Source: Pseudisothecium myosuroides
Lineage: Eukaryota > Streptophyta > Bryopsida > Hypnales > Lembophyllaceae
Direction of reading: 5' to 3'
Length of the DNA: 64,000 bases
NCBI GenBank assembly: GCA_951799445.1
Contig: OX637289.1
Span: forward strand, 9,391,321-9,455,320
Part shown: positions 44,438-57,313 of the stretch, piece after piece
How the letters are laid out: every line of letters begins with the position of its first letter
Numbering within the stretch: the first letter of the stretch is position 1
Program-made: the position numbers and the translations under genes
Notes under the pieces: model-generated
Seen by the model: only the letters and a program-made list of their open reading frames with translations
What the model was told of the DNA's origin: nothing
The model's database searches: none

Positions 44438-45681
44438 ATAGGTCGCAAGATAGAACTTTGATTAGCTCGAGGCCTTACCAAATTCACCATCTTTGTCTTA
44501 GCCAATTATGAATCTTGCCAACTCCGATCACCTACAACATTCAATGGAGCAAGCACACCCACATCACCAAGAGAAAATATCCCTCCTTCTAAGGTAGACT
44601 TTGAGACTTATTTGCAAGAAATAGCCCCCCGAGATGACTCAACTTGACATTTCTAAGTCAATTTATATACTTCTCCGCCCCTAAGGATTGGTAACCATCC
44701 AACCCTTAATCTCAACAATTCATCTACTTTCACAATTACAGAATTAAATACATTGCAACTATATTGATAGTTAAACAGCTAGAGGAATCAACAATATGAA
44801 TCCCACTATATGTAACCACAAATTTGAAGAAATGCTACTTTACTTCATTGCGCAACACAAAATTTCAACTCGCAAGACGAAGAATACTATTCCTCTTCTC
44901 ATCAACCCAAGCCTTGTGCAACTTCTCATGCAAATTCAATTGTTAGTATCACTATTGATCAATGTTATCTTAACATTGATGAGAATGAAGCAACCATGTT
45001 GGAGGGCTTAGCTTTAAGCAAACATTATCAACTAGATACAAAAAGGGTTCACCATTCTTCAACCTTCCGTTTTCTGCATCTAAAGTTGATCTCCATAGAG
45101 CTTATAAACAATTGGTACAATGCATGTCTCTTAGTATTGCTTTCAACAATTTAGCACTGTCAAGTCGATGTCCAAGGCGGCCATCCAAATGCCAATGGTA
45201 TAAGAAAAAGTTGTTGATCAACAGGTCTTTTGAGGTATTTGTCCCTACCCAATCTTGATGTTACATTAAATGATATTGTTAACCTAAAAACATGGATTGT
45301 TACATTAATTGGATGTCACTTAAAATCCGTCACCTAAAACATGGGGTTCTTATAGTATATGTCTTCAAGTAGGTTAATTGGTGTCATGAATTTATTGCCA
45401 ATCTAATTTAGAAAAGTAATTATGGAATACAATCAAATAGATTGCATTAGAGAAAATTTCAGATTGTAGAAGGGCCGCTTTCTTGCATGAAATGTGCATT
45501 ATATGAAATATCACCCCACACTATAATACAAGGAATCATGCTAGTGAAAGTTAGACGATGTGCCTTGTCGAATTTTTGATTAAAAAATAAAATTTTATTA
45601 TATATATATATTCAAATAATTTTTTATTTCATTGTATTTGCAAACTTGCCAGATTTGGTATGGCCTTCCATAGAGTCCAAA
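44438..45681. other. AT-rich intergenic DNA
   Basis: A 71-codon frame at 44796-45011 has no recognisable content. A TA run lies at about 45600. Confidence 0.35.
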
Positions 45682-45975
45682 CATTAGAAGAATTTTGAGG
45701 CCTGCAAAGGGCTGTTTCAGGGCTGTTCCCGCAGTTGGGAACAGCCAAAATATTAAAATAATTAAAAATTAAAATTAAAATTAAAATATTATTAAAAATT
45801 TATTATTATTATTATTATTTTTTTAATTTGAAAAAAAAATTAAAAATTAATTTTTTATTATTTTCTGACGTGGCACTCGCGTGACCACGTCAAATTATTG
45901 TTCCCGGCGCGTTCCTAGAGTTCCTAGGGCCTGAGAACTCGCAGTCTCTTGGAGGCCTCAAAAATCCTCTAATGT
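45682..45975. mobile_element. CATTAGAAGAG-family MITE, copy 2
   Basis: Termini CATTAGAAGAATTTTGAGG and CCTCAAAAATCCTCTAATG; 294 bp. It shares GGGCTGTTTCAGGGCTGTTCC-type sequence and a CTGACGTGGCAC block with copy 1. Confidence 0.75.
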
Positions 45976-46648
45976 TTTCTATAATGGCAAAAATGCCACC
46001 ACTCAATCATTAAGTCTTTAGATTATTTGGAATTTGATTCCCAGTGGCATAATATTTCTAGCACTCCTTTCATGAGATCTTGGGATATTGTCTTGGCACT
46101 ATCATCCCACCTAATAAGGATATTGGTTATATCTATCACTTGTTTTTTTGTTGGTTACCGTTTCTTGGATTTATTTCATTCTTTTTTCCTTTAATACAGT
46201 GGATTTCCACCTATTTGTCTTAGTGTTTTGAGGGCAATTAAGGGTTTTTTTTGGAATAGTTACTAATTGGATTAATTTTCAAATTGAGTTCTCATAAATT
46301 TTCAATATAAAAAAGTCCATAGGGGATATATCGCTTGCTACAATAATCTGACCATTAGGATTTACATGTTTCAATTCCATTTTAGAACTATTAACAATAT
46401 AATTTTCCCTTTCATCTTATGTCCACTTCTATCCAGCAATTTTCTTAAGAATGAAAATTATTAATTTTTTTTTGAAATTTTTGCATAGATTTTCAATTCA
46501 ATTTCCCACCATGAATATTTAAATGTCAAAACTTTGTAGTGCAAAAAAAATAAGTTTGGAGGATTCAAATTCTTAAAACCTAGTAAAGCAATGTGCTAAA
46601 AATGCTTTTCCTTTTCCTTTAAATAATATTATTTTACAATGCAAATGA
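45976..46648. other. AT-rich DNA with an internal MITE fragment
   Basis: From about 46250 blocks of the TTAACCCC family are visible (CTTGCTACAATAATCTGACC, TTTTCTTAAGAATGAAAATT), without clear ends. Confidence 0.4.
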
Positions 46649-47583
46649 TTAACCCCTAAAGTTCTATAACTATATTTTCACCAAAAACGCTAAAAAAACA
46701 ACCATTTTTAGTTCAAGTACCAAATTTTTGAAAAAAAACTTTTTTTGACACATATAACCATAAGATCTTGTAGTATGTTGACTTGAGAACACGTGTTAAA
46801 AATTTCAGAAATTTCCACTGCGTAGATTGCAAGATATAAACATTAAAATTCATTAAAATCATTTTTTGGGCCTTGCAAAAAACAAGGCAGCTGCACTTCA
46901 CAAGCTCAATTTTCTATAAAAAAATATCCAAAATGGTAGTGCTTCTTTGAATTCTTTTTCCTAAACAAGATGGCTACATGCTTAAAAAATTTCAAATTAT
47001 TTCAAATTGTGCAATATATAGGAAAAAATTAGTAAGTAGGAAGAAATAGAAAATGATTCAAAATACAAAATTGTTAAGAATGTATTTATGGAATTGAACA
47101 ATGTCAATCCCAATGTCAATCCCAATGGTTGTAATGTTGTAATAAACAATCTATATCTTGTGATGTTATTGAAAATTGAGTGAAATACCAGTAAACGACT
47201 TCAAAGTTTATTTTAGAGTAGAAAATCCATAACTGCCTGCAAACTAAAATTCCTCATTATTTTTGACTCATTAATCAAAATGGAATGATTCAAAGCTTTC
47301 CACGTATATGTAGATATAGAAAACCAATTTCAAATTTTTGTTTTTGAAAAAAATTATTCTTTTTTATCTGCCCGGACTGCCCATTTGTGAAAAAAATAAC
47401 ATATTAAGCCATAACTTTTGATTCCTATTTCCAAATGTTATGAAATTTAGTGCATATGAGAGATATTCCTTGTCCCCTTCTTCTGTTAAAAATTCAATCT
47501 GAAATATGGAAATCTCTCGTCACACGAGCCTGACCAAAATTTGTATGTTGCTAAAAATAGTAGGCTAATTCTTTAGGGGTTAA
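46649..47583 (+). mobile_element. TTAACCCC-family MITE, subfamily II
   Basis: Left end TTAACCCCTAAAGTTC, right end CTAATTCTTTAGGGGTTAA; 935 bp. It contains a small internal duplication, CAATGTCAATCCCAATGTCA, at about 47099. Confidence 0.78.
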
Positions 47584-47745
47584 AGTGCTTGAAATTTTTT
47601 CCACCCATTTTCCTACAAATTTTATATAAGATCCTTTATTTATATATACAAAAAATGTATTTTTTTGCACCCTAATTCTTTGTATAAGAAATGACAACTT
47701 TGAGGTGCTACATTGTGAAACATAGTCATGAACCTTTAGAGGTTA
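47584..47745 (+). mobile_element. Terminal fragment of a TTAACCCC-family element
   Basis: It ends GAACCTTTAGAGGTTAA and directly abuts the copy at 46649-47583. Confidence 0.5.
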
Positions 47746-49086
47746 AGAACATCCGCATTGTATCCTAGAATTATGCCCCGCCATAGTAGGAGAGCAGGCC
47801 GAGAATGAAAAGTATCCCTCCATCCTACATGCACTAAAGGAATCCAATTGGACGGGCTTGCCAAATATTACCCTATCCCCGGTCTATTGTTTTGTGCACC
47901 CACAAAGCAAAGTATCTTTGCATGCTTGCGAACAACAACATTCTAGAACATGTGTTGAACAGTCAAGGGTGACTTCATTTGGCATGAATCCAAGGGAATC
48001 TCTCCTTTTTAAAAGGAATGCCATTGTGTTGAGCTCCATGGCACGGAAAATTGCCTCAAAAGGTCACATGGAAAAGAAATATTCAAGGGGAATGACTTAA
48101 TTCCTACTATGGAACAATGGTTGTGCTCTAAGTACACTCACTATTGTCTTCCAACATGTAAATATTTCGAAGATTATACTCCCATGGCGGGAAATTCTAA
48201 AATTCGATTGCTAAGAAAACGTAAATGAGCCTCCCGCCACTCTTTGGAGCAGCTGAAAGTGGAGGACGATCTGATCCAAAACTCCGTCAGTCCGTCATCG
48301 TTGGCGTCGACTGGACTATGTAAGGTTTCCATCCACACTGAACGCTTGCTGCTGATGACTGACTGGTTTCAAGTGCCCGCTTAATTCGATTTGTTCTTTT
48401 CTGAGTTATTTTTACACCACAGCTACCAACTTCCAGTTCGATCATTTACAAAGGCTCTGAAAATAGTGCTCGTCGAGGATTCGTAGACCCAAAAGTAAGT
48501 GTAATTGAATGCAAGGCTGGCCAGATTCTCCAAAATATGAATGCTCCAAGAAAACCTTTATGCAAAGCGTCCGGCCATCACCGATTCACCGTAGGACGGA
48601 GCCCATTGCATCCGATCATCATATGATGACTGGGATGAGCCTATTGGTCTAACTTATTAGCCTGTTGGTTCTCAATGTCACGGCTGTCCATCTCCACTCT
48701 CCACTGAACGTAAGCTTAAGTTAATCCGCGTATTCAGTAGGAAAAAGAGCCACTGGTTAGTGAGAGATTATCTTTGGCCTGAGAAGTAATTACAGTGCCG
48801 GTAATAGAGAGCCTGTGCTTCTCTGAAATTTGCAAAGTCGTCGATCTCGACTCTCGAGACGACCTCTTGTGTTGGAGCAAATAATATTATAATTGATGCT
48901 CCTGGAGGGTAGGATCCATTTGCTGAGGAGGCATAATAGAAAATGCTTTCGACCTGTGAGGGTCTTGTTGTCATTTGATTTGAGCTGATCATCGCCACCC
49001 TTGTGAAGACGGGCGGTTATCATATTAATATAATATAAGTTGATTACTGTATCGAAACGTCGCATGAGGATAGCATCGAGTTACAG
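47746..49086. other. Intergenic DNA of mixed composition
   Basis: Less AT-rich than its neighbours. Short frames at 47858-48100 and 48768-49065 resemble no family I know. Confidence 0.35.
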
Positions 49087-49088
49087 TA

Positions 49089-49337
49089 CACAAAATAGTG
49101 AAATTAGGTTGCCCCATACTAATTTCTTGACATTCTACACTGTATAAATATCTATTGTTTTTTTACAAGAATTTACTACTTTTGAATTAAGTGTTGTTGT
49201 AATTGCGACTTATGAACCTCCATGTGTACAAACGGAAATATCTGTAGAAATATTTGTTGACTTTGATGGCTTGTAAAGTTATTTTCTTGAAGTAAGGCAA
49301 CCCAATTGTTAAGGCAACCTAATTTCACTATTTTGTG
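49089..49337. mobile_element. Mariner-like (Stowaway-type) MITE with TA duplication
   Basis: Inverted termini CACAAAATAGTGAAATTAGG and its complement, about 24 bp perfect. TA dinucleotides flank at 49087-49088 and 49338-49339. 249 bp, non-coding. Confidence 0.75.
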
Positions 49338-49339
49338 TA

Positions 49340-50946
49340 GTTCTTATTGGACACTGATCTCGAAGCTCGGCACTTGGTGTTGTGTAAGCCACGTCAGTGT
49401 CCACTCGGGGGAGGGAGGGGAGAGGGAAGGGGGGCAGGATTTTCATTTTGCTACATGTATTGTCCTGACCTTTAATTTTTGTTTTTATTTTATTTTGTCC
49501 TGCTTTTAATCCCTAAGAGAGCCCTAAAGAGAGCCAACATCCACTATCTAAGGTAACTAAGGTAGAAGCATCAGTAACCAATCATTTAAGCAATTTTGGA
49601 GCAGATTGTACGCAGTATGAGGTAATGGAAATTTTTCCCATGTAGGAAGATAAGAAATATGGGGATAGCAAATTTTTCAGAATTTTATTCTCAAAATTGA
49701 AATTATTGTGAATTTTGGGAGCCAAAAAGTACTCTTGACTGGTAGCCAATGTCTAAAGTCTTACAATTCCGATCATAGCCAGACTACTTTCTTGCTCACT
49801 ACTTCGAAGGCATGTGTCATGACCTTATTAGTCCCTACCTTGAAAAGGACAAAAAACACACATTCCAAGCTTGAATTCTAGCCTTGGTTGGAAATAGCAC
49901 ACCCTACAGGTTGGGTACTAGGCATGATCTGTTACTAGTGCTTCTATTTACACCGAAAATCTCACAGTTAAGCTCTGTGGCATGACAATATGCTCTAGAA
50001 GATGAACAACGATTTATGTACATAGGTGAAGGATTATGAATCAAAATGCAAGTCAGGTTCTATAATTTTTGGGCACGTAGTGAATTAGTTACAAATTTTC
50101 AAAGATACAAGGTGTAGGATGCTAAAAGTGTCATCTAGGTGATGCCAAAATCAATTTGATGCACACAAAGAAATGTCAAAGAAAAGAAGTTCAACCAACG
50201 AAAAATGGACCAAAAATGGACCACTTGTGAGGTTGCCACCTCCACAATTTTATTAATAGAGCTGCACACTACTCGAAATGGGCCTTAATTCCATTTTACA
50301 CTTGTCCTCTAATGTGCACCATTTTCAATTTCCTCTCAATTCATTTTCCCTTCCAAAATAGGAGTCGATTTTGAGGAGCGGTCCATTTTTATTTTTTATT
50401 TTTAAACAAACGGACAATTTCCATTACAAGGGAAAACAGTACATCGAACCAGAGGAAGGAGCGGTCCATTTTCGGTGTAGTTACCTTGAAGATTATAAAT
50501 GTTTTCAACAACTTATTGCCAGAGCTATAGAAAACAAGAACGAGGTGGCCAGAGGGCTCTGTTCCGTAGGTAAACAACTCAAAATACACCCTAACCGTAT
50601 TGTACAATGTAAATGCGGTTGTCAACTCCGGTCCAAATATGGTGTTGGTTTTGACGCTTTTTTGCCTACCGAATGCCGAAAAATTAATCAACAAAAAGGA
50701 AGTCAGAAAAAATAGCATGAAATACATACTATATTGAACAGATTGACTAGAGTTTAAAATAATGTAGTAAAATGCTAAATAGACATTCCTTTCCATATAA
50801 ATTGCAAAAATAACATGAATTTTACAAATATAATAATAAACTAAAAAATTTCAACAACAACAATTAGGAGAGGAGTGCAAATTATATGGCATGTAGACAC
50901 CTGGGTAGGGGGTAGGGAAGGGTGGTGTGTGTGTTTAGGTAGTTCT
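49340..50946. other. Intergenic DNA, nothing firm
   Basis: The 114-codon frame at 50371-50715 overlaps a segment (AAACAAACGGACAATTTCC and AAACAGTACAT) also present at about 58335-58385. That suggests a dispersed repeat, not a gene. Confidence 0.4.
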
Positions 50947-51860
50947 TTAACCCCTAAAGGACCGTTGTCCCTTCGGGGGACAAATGCAATTTCGGGCACA
51001 CACCTACGGGCTGAAATTTTGTTTTGATTTTTTAAAACTTTATTTGAAGATAGAAGAGCTTATTAGATTTGTAAGAATATAATTTTTTTTCAATCAGTGG
51101 CCAGGAACAAAAGTTATGATTAAATAAACTCAAAACAAGGGACGAAGGGCAGCAAAAAAAATTGCAAAAAACTTAATTTTTTAATTTTTTTTCCTCATAG
51201 ATTATATTTTTTTCTATCTGAAAAGCTTTAATTCATTTCATTTGGATTTGTTATAAGAAAGTTATGGACATTCTTGTTTTTCGGGCAGTTAGACCATCTT
51301 CTTGAAAAAAATAACTTGTCAGATTCATTTTTTAATGCAATTTTTTCAATTTAAAAAAAATAAAAAATAAAAATCATGGTTTAGTTTATCTGCTATTAAA
51401 ATCTTACCATTGGAATTGGTGCATTTTAATTCCATCTAAAAGATATTAATATTTTAGTTTTTCCTTCTATCTTGTATCTACTTCTACTTAATAATTTGTT
51501 TAAGAATAAAAATTAAGTATTTTTTAATATTTTTTTACTAGACTCTCAATTCAATTCTCCACTATAAACATTTAAAGCTCAAAACTTTGTAGTGCAAAAA
51601 ATTTAAGTTAAAAAAGCTCAAAAAATGTAGTCCCGCAATGTGCTGAAAAACTTGTTTTTTCCACTTTAAACGCAAATATCTTGCAATCTGTGTGGTCAAA
51701 AATTCTGAAATTTTTTCCACACTTTTTAATACTAGTTAGGTATAATATACTAAGGTTAGATGTGGAAAAAAAAACTAAATTTTTTTTTACTCTTTGCTTT
51801 AGAAATGGCAGTTTTCAGTGTTTTTTGGCAGAAAAAGGGCTTCAGTCCTTTAGGGGTTAA
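50947..51860 (+). mobile_element. TTAACCCC-family MITE, subfamily I
   Basis: Left end TTAACCCCTAAAGGACCGTT, right end CAGTCCTTTAGGGGTTAA; 914 bp. Left stem TTGTCCC-TTCGG-GGGACAA. Confidence 0.8.
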
Positions 51861-51980
51861 CTCCTAGAATTCTTTCATGTTTAGAAGCCCAAAACTACTT
51901 CAAAATACTCGTTTCCAAAGCAAAGTCAAAATCATCATCAATATTTATTTTTTACCAAGTCCAATTGTACAATCCCATAG

Positions 51981-52862
51981 TTAACCCCTATTGATCACCA
52001 TGCGTTTTTTGGCAACATAGAAATTTTGGACAGGTTGGTGTGAATGAGGATTTGTATATTTTAGGCCCAAACTTTAATAGAAGTTAGGGACAAGGAATAT
52101 CTTTCATGTGCATTAAATTTCATGACATTTGGAATCACGAAACAAAAGTTATGGCCTAATATGTTATTTTTTTCTATAATAGGCAGTTTGGTAGATTTTT
52201 CAAAATCACTTTTTTCAAAATCAAAAATTTGGAATTGGTTTTCTGTAGTTATACATATGTGGAAAGCTTTGAGTTGTTCTATTTTAATCAATGAGATGAA
52301 AGTTATGGGGAGTTTTTGTTTGTGGGCAATTATGAATTCTCTATTCTAAAATAAAATTTGAAGTCCTTTCTCTTATTCAATTTTCAATATTTTTTGAAAA
52401 AAATAAAATCATGTAGATTGTTTATTACAACATTACCACCATTGGGATTGGCATTTTTCAATTCCATGACTAAATTCTTAACAATTTTATATTTTTAATC
52501 ATTCTCTACTTCTATTTACTTACCATTTTTTCCTATTTGTTGTACAATTCCAAATGATATGAAATTTTCAAGCATGCGTTTTGGACATTTTTTCATAGAA
52601 AAGTAAGCTTGTGAAATGCAGCTCCCTTGTTTTTTGCTAGGCCAAAAAAATGATTTTAGTGAATTTGAATGCTTATATCTTGCAATCCATCCAATGAAAA
52701 TTTCTGAAATTTTTATCACGTGTTGTCAAGTGAGCATACTACAAGATCCTATAGTTACATGTGTCGAAAAAAGTTTTTTTTCAAAAATTTGGTAGTTGTA
52801 CTAAAAATGGCAATTTTTGAGCGTTTTCGTTGAAAACATAGTCATGGAACTTTAGGGGTTAA
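51981..52862 (-). mobile_element. TTAACCCC-family MITE, subfamily II, reverse
   Basis: It starts TTAACCCCTATTGATCACC and ends GGAACTTTAGGGGTTAA; 882 bp. Confidence 0.75.
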
Positions 52863-53114
52863 GTTGTTCAAGTACAGTCAGGTCTAGTTCATTTACAAAT
52901 TTTTGGATCCTGCTGAGATTAGGAAAACTTTGGGAGGCCCATGTACACTAAAAAATTAACAGAATTTCAAATTGTGTTGGAATTACACTAAAGTCTACTT
53001 CATCATCATTACAAAGATACATATGTAATTGAAAACAATACAAAGAGTTAGATGTTTTCTATACACTATCTACCATCTAGTGTTGCCACCATTTGTGAAA
53101 ATTACAACTTGTAT

Positions 53115-53701
53115 TTAACCCCTAAAGGACCAAGGCATTTTCTGGCTCCAAAACCACTGAAAACTGCCATTTCTGCTGCGATCACTCCCTAAACCAAAAA
53201 GAACTTTTTTTTAGAATCTAACCATAGGATCTTGTAGTTCACTTGTCTTAGATCATGTGGTAAAAATTTCATGAAGTTTGACCATATGGATTGGAAGATA
53301 TTAGCATTTGAAGTTGGAAAAAGAAGTTTTTTTGAAGAAGATACTTAGATTGCCCGAAAAACAAGATTGCTCATAACTTTCTCACTCTGAGTCCAAATAG
53401 AATGAATCAAAGCTTCAAATATAGACAAAAACATGATCTTTCAGAAAAAAAATTAAAAATTAAAAAAATTCATTTTTTTGTGGGTTTTTTTTTTCTGCCC
53501 GGCGAACAGCTTTTTGGGCTTAGGGTGGCATAACTTTTGCTCCCGGGCACCGATTGGAAAAAAAATTATATTTTTAGAAAGCTACTAACATCCCCTATCT
53601 TCAAAAAAAGTTTCAAAAAATCAGGTCAAACTTTGAGGTCACACGAGCCTGCCCGAAATCCCGAAAGTCCCCCGAGGGGACTTTGGTCCTTAAGGGGTTA
53701 A
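53115..53701 (-). mobile_element. TTAACCCC-family MITE, internally deleted, reverse
   Basis: It starts TTAACCCCTAAAGGACC and ends GGTCCTTAAGGGGTTAA; 587 bp. The stem AAAGTCCCC-CGA-GGGGACTTT at 53664-53684 keeps pairing despite altered bases. Confidence 0.78.
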
Positions 53702-54078
53702 TGGTACACATTAGAAATGAACCTTCACAATTGCTCTAGAGATACTTAATCTTATACCACTTGAATTGTTTGTATGATTTCTTGCTTGCTCCTCACCCCA
53801 TAGCCAAAAATCTTTGACTATCTTCCAAGGGTTCTCTATGAAATGGTAGATAGTGTATAAAAGAAATCCAAATTGTTGTATGATTTTAAATTATTCATTT
53901 TTCACTTAATATAAAGTTGAAGTGCAATTTGCGGTTTCAAAATCAGTTCATTCTTAAGCATCCTAAAGCTTCCTAAAGTTGCTGAACTTTCTAATGAAAA
54001 TTGAATGAAAAATTTGTGAATGAACTAGACTTGATTGTACATCTTCCCAAAATTTTAGAGTGAATATCCCCACTGAGG

Positions 54079-54309
54079 GTTGCTATTATGTGATCATAGG
54101 AGTGTGAGCCCATGAGCCTAGAATACTACACACCTATGTTATAGGTGTATATGCTATAGAAATCGTCTACGATTATAGAGTATATATGTTACAAATACCT
54201 GTATTATAGGTGTTTATGATACATACATCTTCTATAGTGTGTGGTACCTATATTGTAGGCTCAATGCTCACAAGCTCACATTCTTGGGCTCACATACTAG
54301 CACCGTTGT
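54079..54309. mobile_element. MITE with GTGAGC-type termini, copy 1
   Basis: Imperfect inverted termini (GTTGCTATTATGTGATCATA and TGGGCTCACATACTAGCACC). The interior is rich in ACACCTATNNTATAGGTGT palindromes. The reverse-complement copy is at 59530-59783. Confidence 0.65.
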
Positions 54310-54364
54310 ATCCCCACCAATTGTAAGTTCAATGTGCTTAAACTGGGGCCTAAACTTCATAATG

Positions 54365-55066
54365 TAGACTTTTCTAGCCCTTACAAAAGGTGAAGTTTTG
54401 TCTTTCAACATGTTTAGAAAAAAACACATATGTCCTATAACTTGCACTTTTTTTCAACATGCTGTAAAATGGATTGAAAATATATGTAAAAAATTTTAAC
54501 GAAAAAAACTTTTATATTCATTTAAAAAAAATTATAAAATAGAAGGTATTACTAAATGAAAGATAAAACTAATATGGTAATAACTTTTGGAAGAATTTGA
54601 AAATTGTTAATTCCAATGGTGATAATGTTCTAGTAAAAAATTAATATATTTTATGTTTATTTTTATTTTAAAATTTTGAAATTGAGAGCAAAAGACAACT
54701 TTATATGTTTTTTTCTACCCTCATTGTCCACAAGATAAAACTCTTCATAACTTTTACCTCATTATTCAAAAATAAATGGTTCAAATGTTTTTGCATAGGT
54801 ATCAATCTATGCAATCTCCAAAAAATAATTAACAATTTCTTTTGGATATATATTTTGCTACCCAATTTGACATTGAAATTGAAAAAAACTTTTAACTTTG
54901 CAATATTTATTAGAATGACGTGAAATACAACTTCACATATAGATTATAATGAATATATAGCATTCATTTTTAAAAATTCATGCAAAAATTCCAAATTATG
55001 AAATCAACAGAGCTTTCTCAAGTTTTCAAAAAGTCCAAAGCGGGCTCCTTAGTCCTTTACATATTA
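54365..55066. mobile_element. Diverged TTAACCCC-type element
   Basis: Matches 14880-15578: CTTACAAAAGGTGAAGTTTT, TATGTCCTAT, ending GGGCTCCTTAGTCC then TTTACATATTAA. Confidence 0.5.
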
Positions 55067-55586
55067 ATATTAATATTTTTTATTTTATTTTGGCCACTTT
55101 TTTGACATTTTTTCCAACACATAATTTAGGACATTTTGAAAAAAAAATACATTAGTGTGTATTGCAATAATATCACTAATTTTCTCCAATTTGAATTATT
55201 CAAATTTGTGAGGTGCACTATTATGGAACTTCATAGCATTTTTTATAAAACTGAAATAGTATGGTCTATGTTATTTGATTGTATTTCAAATAGTCTGATT
55301 GTCATCTAATTTTCATCTGAACTCATTCAAATTTTTCTCAAGCTCCATTAAGGTTCATTAAACTTTCATATGCTTCCATCTACATTCATCCAATTTCCAT
55401 CCAAAATTCATCCAAATATTCACCTTTCTTCATTGCATTCATCCAACATTCATTCAAATTAGTACAAGGGTTTTTGTTCAAATTGAATCAATCTTTAAAG
55501 AACATTCCATGTTCTCGTGTGGTGAAACTTCATTATTTATCAATTGAAATATATCTTTTAGAAATTTGATATTTTTTCATGTAGTG

Positions 55587-55626
<40 letters not shown>

Positions 55627-56145
55627 GAATTTCATTTTTTTATAACTAAATATATTAGAATGAAATCTATGTGATTTTATTGAGTAATTTCTTCATAAAA
55701 ATCCTAGTAATTATAAAAGTGCTTAAAATAATATGAGCTTTTTATCAAATATGGACATCATAGATAAACATCATCATATAACTAATGTACTCCTTGAGCT
55801 CACACAAAGAAAAATTTGATAAAAAAAAGTTAATGAGTGGTTATATTTTAAATTTTCAACATGCTACCTTCAATTTGTCATGGAAACTACATTTTACCAA
55901 TTTTATTAAATGAAATGAAATAAAAAATAAAATAAACCATGTGCTATGTTTTCTAAAATAAGGTTGAAAACATTGAAAATGAACAACTATGTGAAAATTG
56001 AGGTTTGATTCTAAAACCATATCCCTTAGACAAGTTTGTCCTTTGAGGGTTAAGTTGTGTAGTTCATCTTTGAACACTTCACTCACAAACATTATTCATT
56101 GGTAGCTTTATTAAATTTAGATGTCTATTAATATACAAATTATTT
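55067..56145. other. AT-rich intergenic DNA with a (TA)n microsatellite
   Basis: About 18 TA units at 55588-55622. No gene seen. Confidence 0.55.
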
Positions 56146-56153
56146 GAGTAAAC

Positions 56154-56380
56154 CAGTGTTCGGGAAGTTTTTTTAGCTTTACCAGCTAATTTCCTCCAAT
56201 TCCCATATTGAACCGGTTTTTCAAGTACCAAGTCCGGTTATTTTCTCTATTTTTCATTCAAAATATAAACTTTTTAGACATTATCACCGGATTTTTGCCG
56301 GTGTTTGTAAATTGCAACCGGGTTTTTTCCCAAATCCACCGGCTAACTTTGAACTAACCGCCAGTTCTTCCCAGGCCCTG
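56154..56380. mobile_element. 227-bp hAT-type MITE with 8-bp target duplication
   Basis: Termini CAGTGTTCGGGAAG and, read inward from the right, CAGGGCCTGGGAAG (10 of 14 match). Identical GAGTAAAC lies on both sides (56146-56153 and 56381-56388). Non-coding. Confidence 0.8.
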
Positions 56381-56404
56381 GAGTAAACCATTAATTTTTG
56401 GAAT

Positions 56405-57313
56405 CTCAAAAATCCCTTAGGAAGACTATTGGAGTTTCAAACAAGTATCTATGATCCCAACTTTTTTTAAGATTTTTTGAAACTTTTTTTCAAGAGTGGA
56501 AACTGATTAGCTTTCTCAAAACATAATTTTTCTTTCAATTGGTGCATAGGAGAAAAATTTATGCGACTATAAGTTCAAAACAAGCGAGGATGGGCGGAAA
56601 AAAAGACACAAAAAAACCTTTAAATATTTTTTTAAAAAAATCTTATTTTTTACAGTTTTGTCTATGCAAAAAGATTTAATTCAATCCATTTGAAAAAGTA
56701 ATGTGAAAGTTAAAAAGATTCTTATTTTGCAGGCAATCTTTGAAAAAATAATATATTGGAGCCGTTTCTTAACTCAATTTTACAATCTTTCATAAAAGAA
56801 AGTTGCAAATGGTTTAATTTGCTTTCAAGATCTATCTCATTGTTGGGACTAATGTGTTTCAATTCCATCTTAGAGCTATCAACAATTTTATTTTTTTCTT
56901 CTATCTTTTACCTACTTCGACTTAATAATTTTTTAAAGATTGAAAACTTTAGGGTGTAATTTTGAATTTTTTTACCAAACTCTCAACCCAATTCTTCAGC
57001 ATAAAAAAAATTTAATTCAAAATTTGTGATACAAAAATTTTAAGTTAAGAGGCTTAAAAGCCTTTTAATCCAGTTAAGCTAGTAACAAAAAAACCCTCAT
57101 TTTCTTAGCTTTAAAGACTTATACGGAGTACCTTGTAATCAATACAGTCGATGTTTTGAAATTTCTTTTGAGACATTTTTTTCTAGTCTACTGTAAGATC
57201 CTATAGTTGGCTATTCCAAAATAAAATGTTAAATTTGTTTGTTTGTTGGCATTAAAAATGACTTTTTTGAGTGTTTTCTGATGGCGAAATGACCCTCGGA
57301 GTTTAGGATTTAA
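56405..57313 (+). mobile_element. Diverged TTAACCCC-family element
   Basis: Interior blocks of subfamily I (AACTGATTAGCTTTCTC, TCATTGTTGGGACTAATGTG). The right end is GGAGTTTAGGATTTAA. Left boundary approximate. Confidence 0.5.

Noticed and set aside
50371..50796. 114- and 135-codon frames on opposite strands
   Set aside because: They overlap each other and a dispersed repeat also seen near 58335; no domain.
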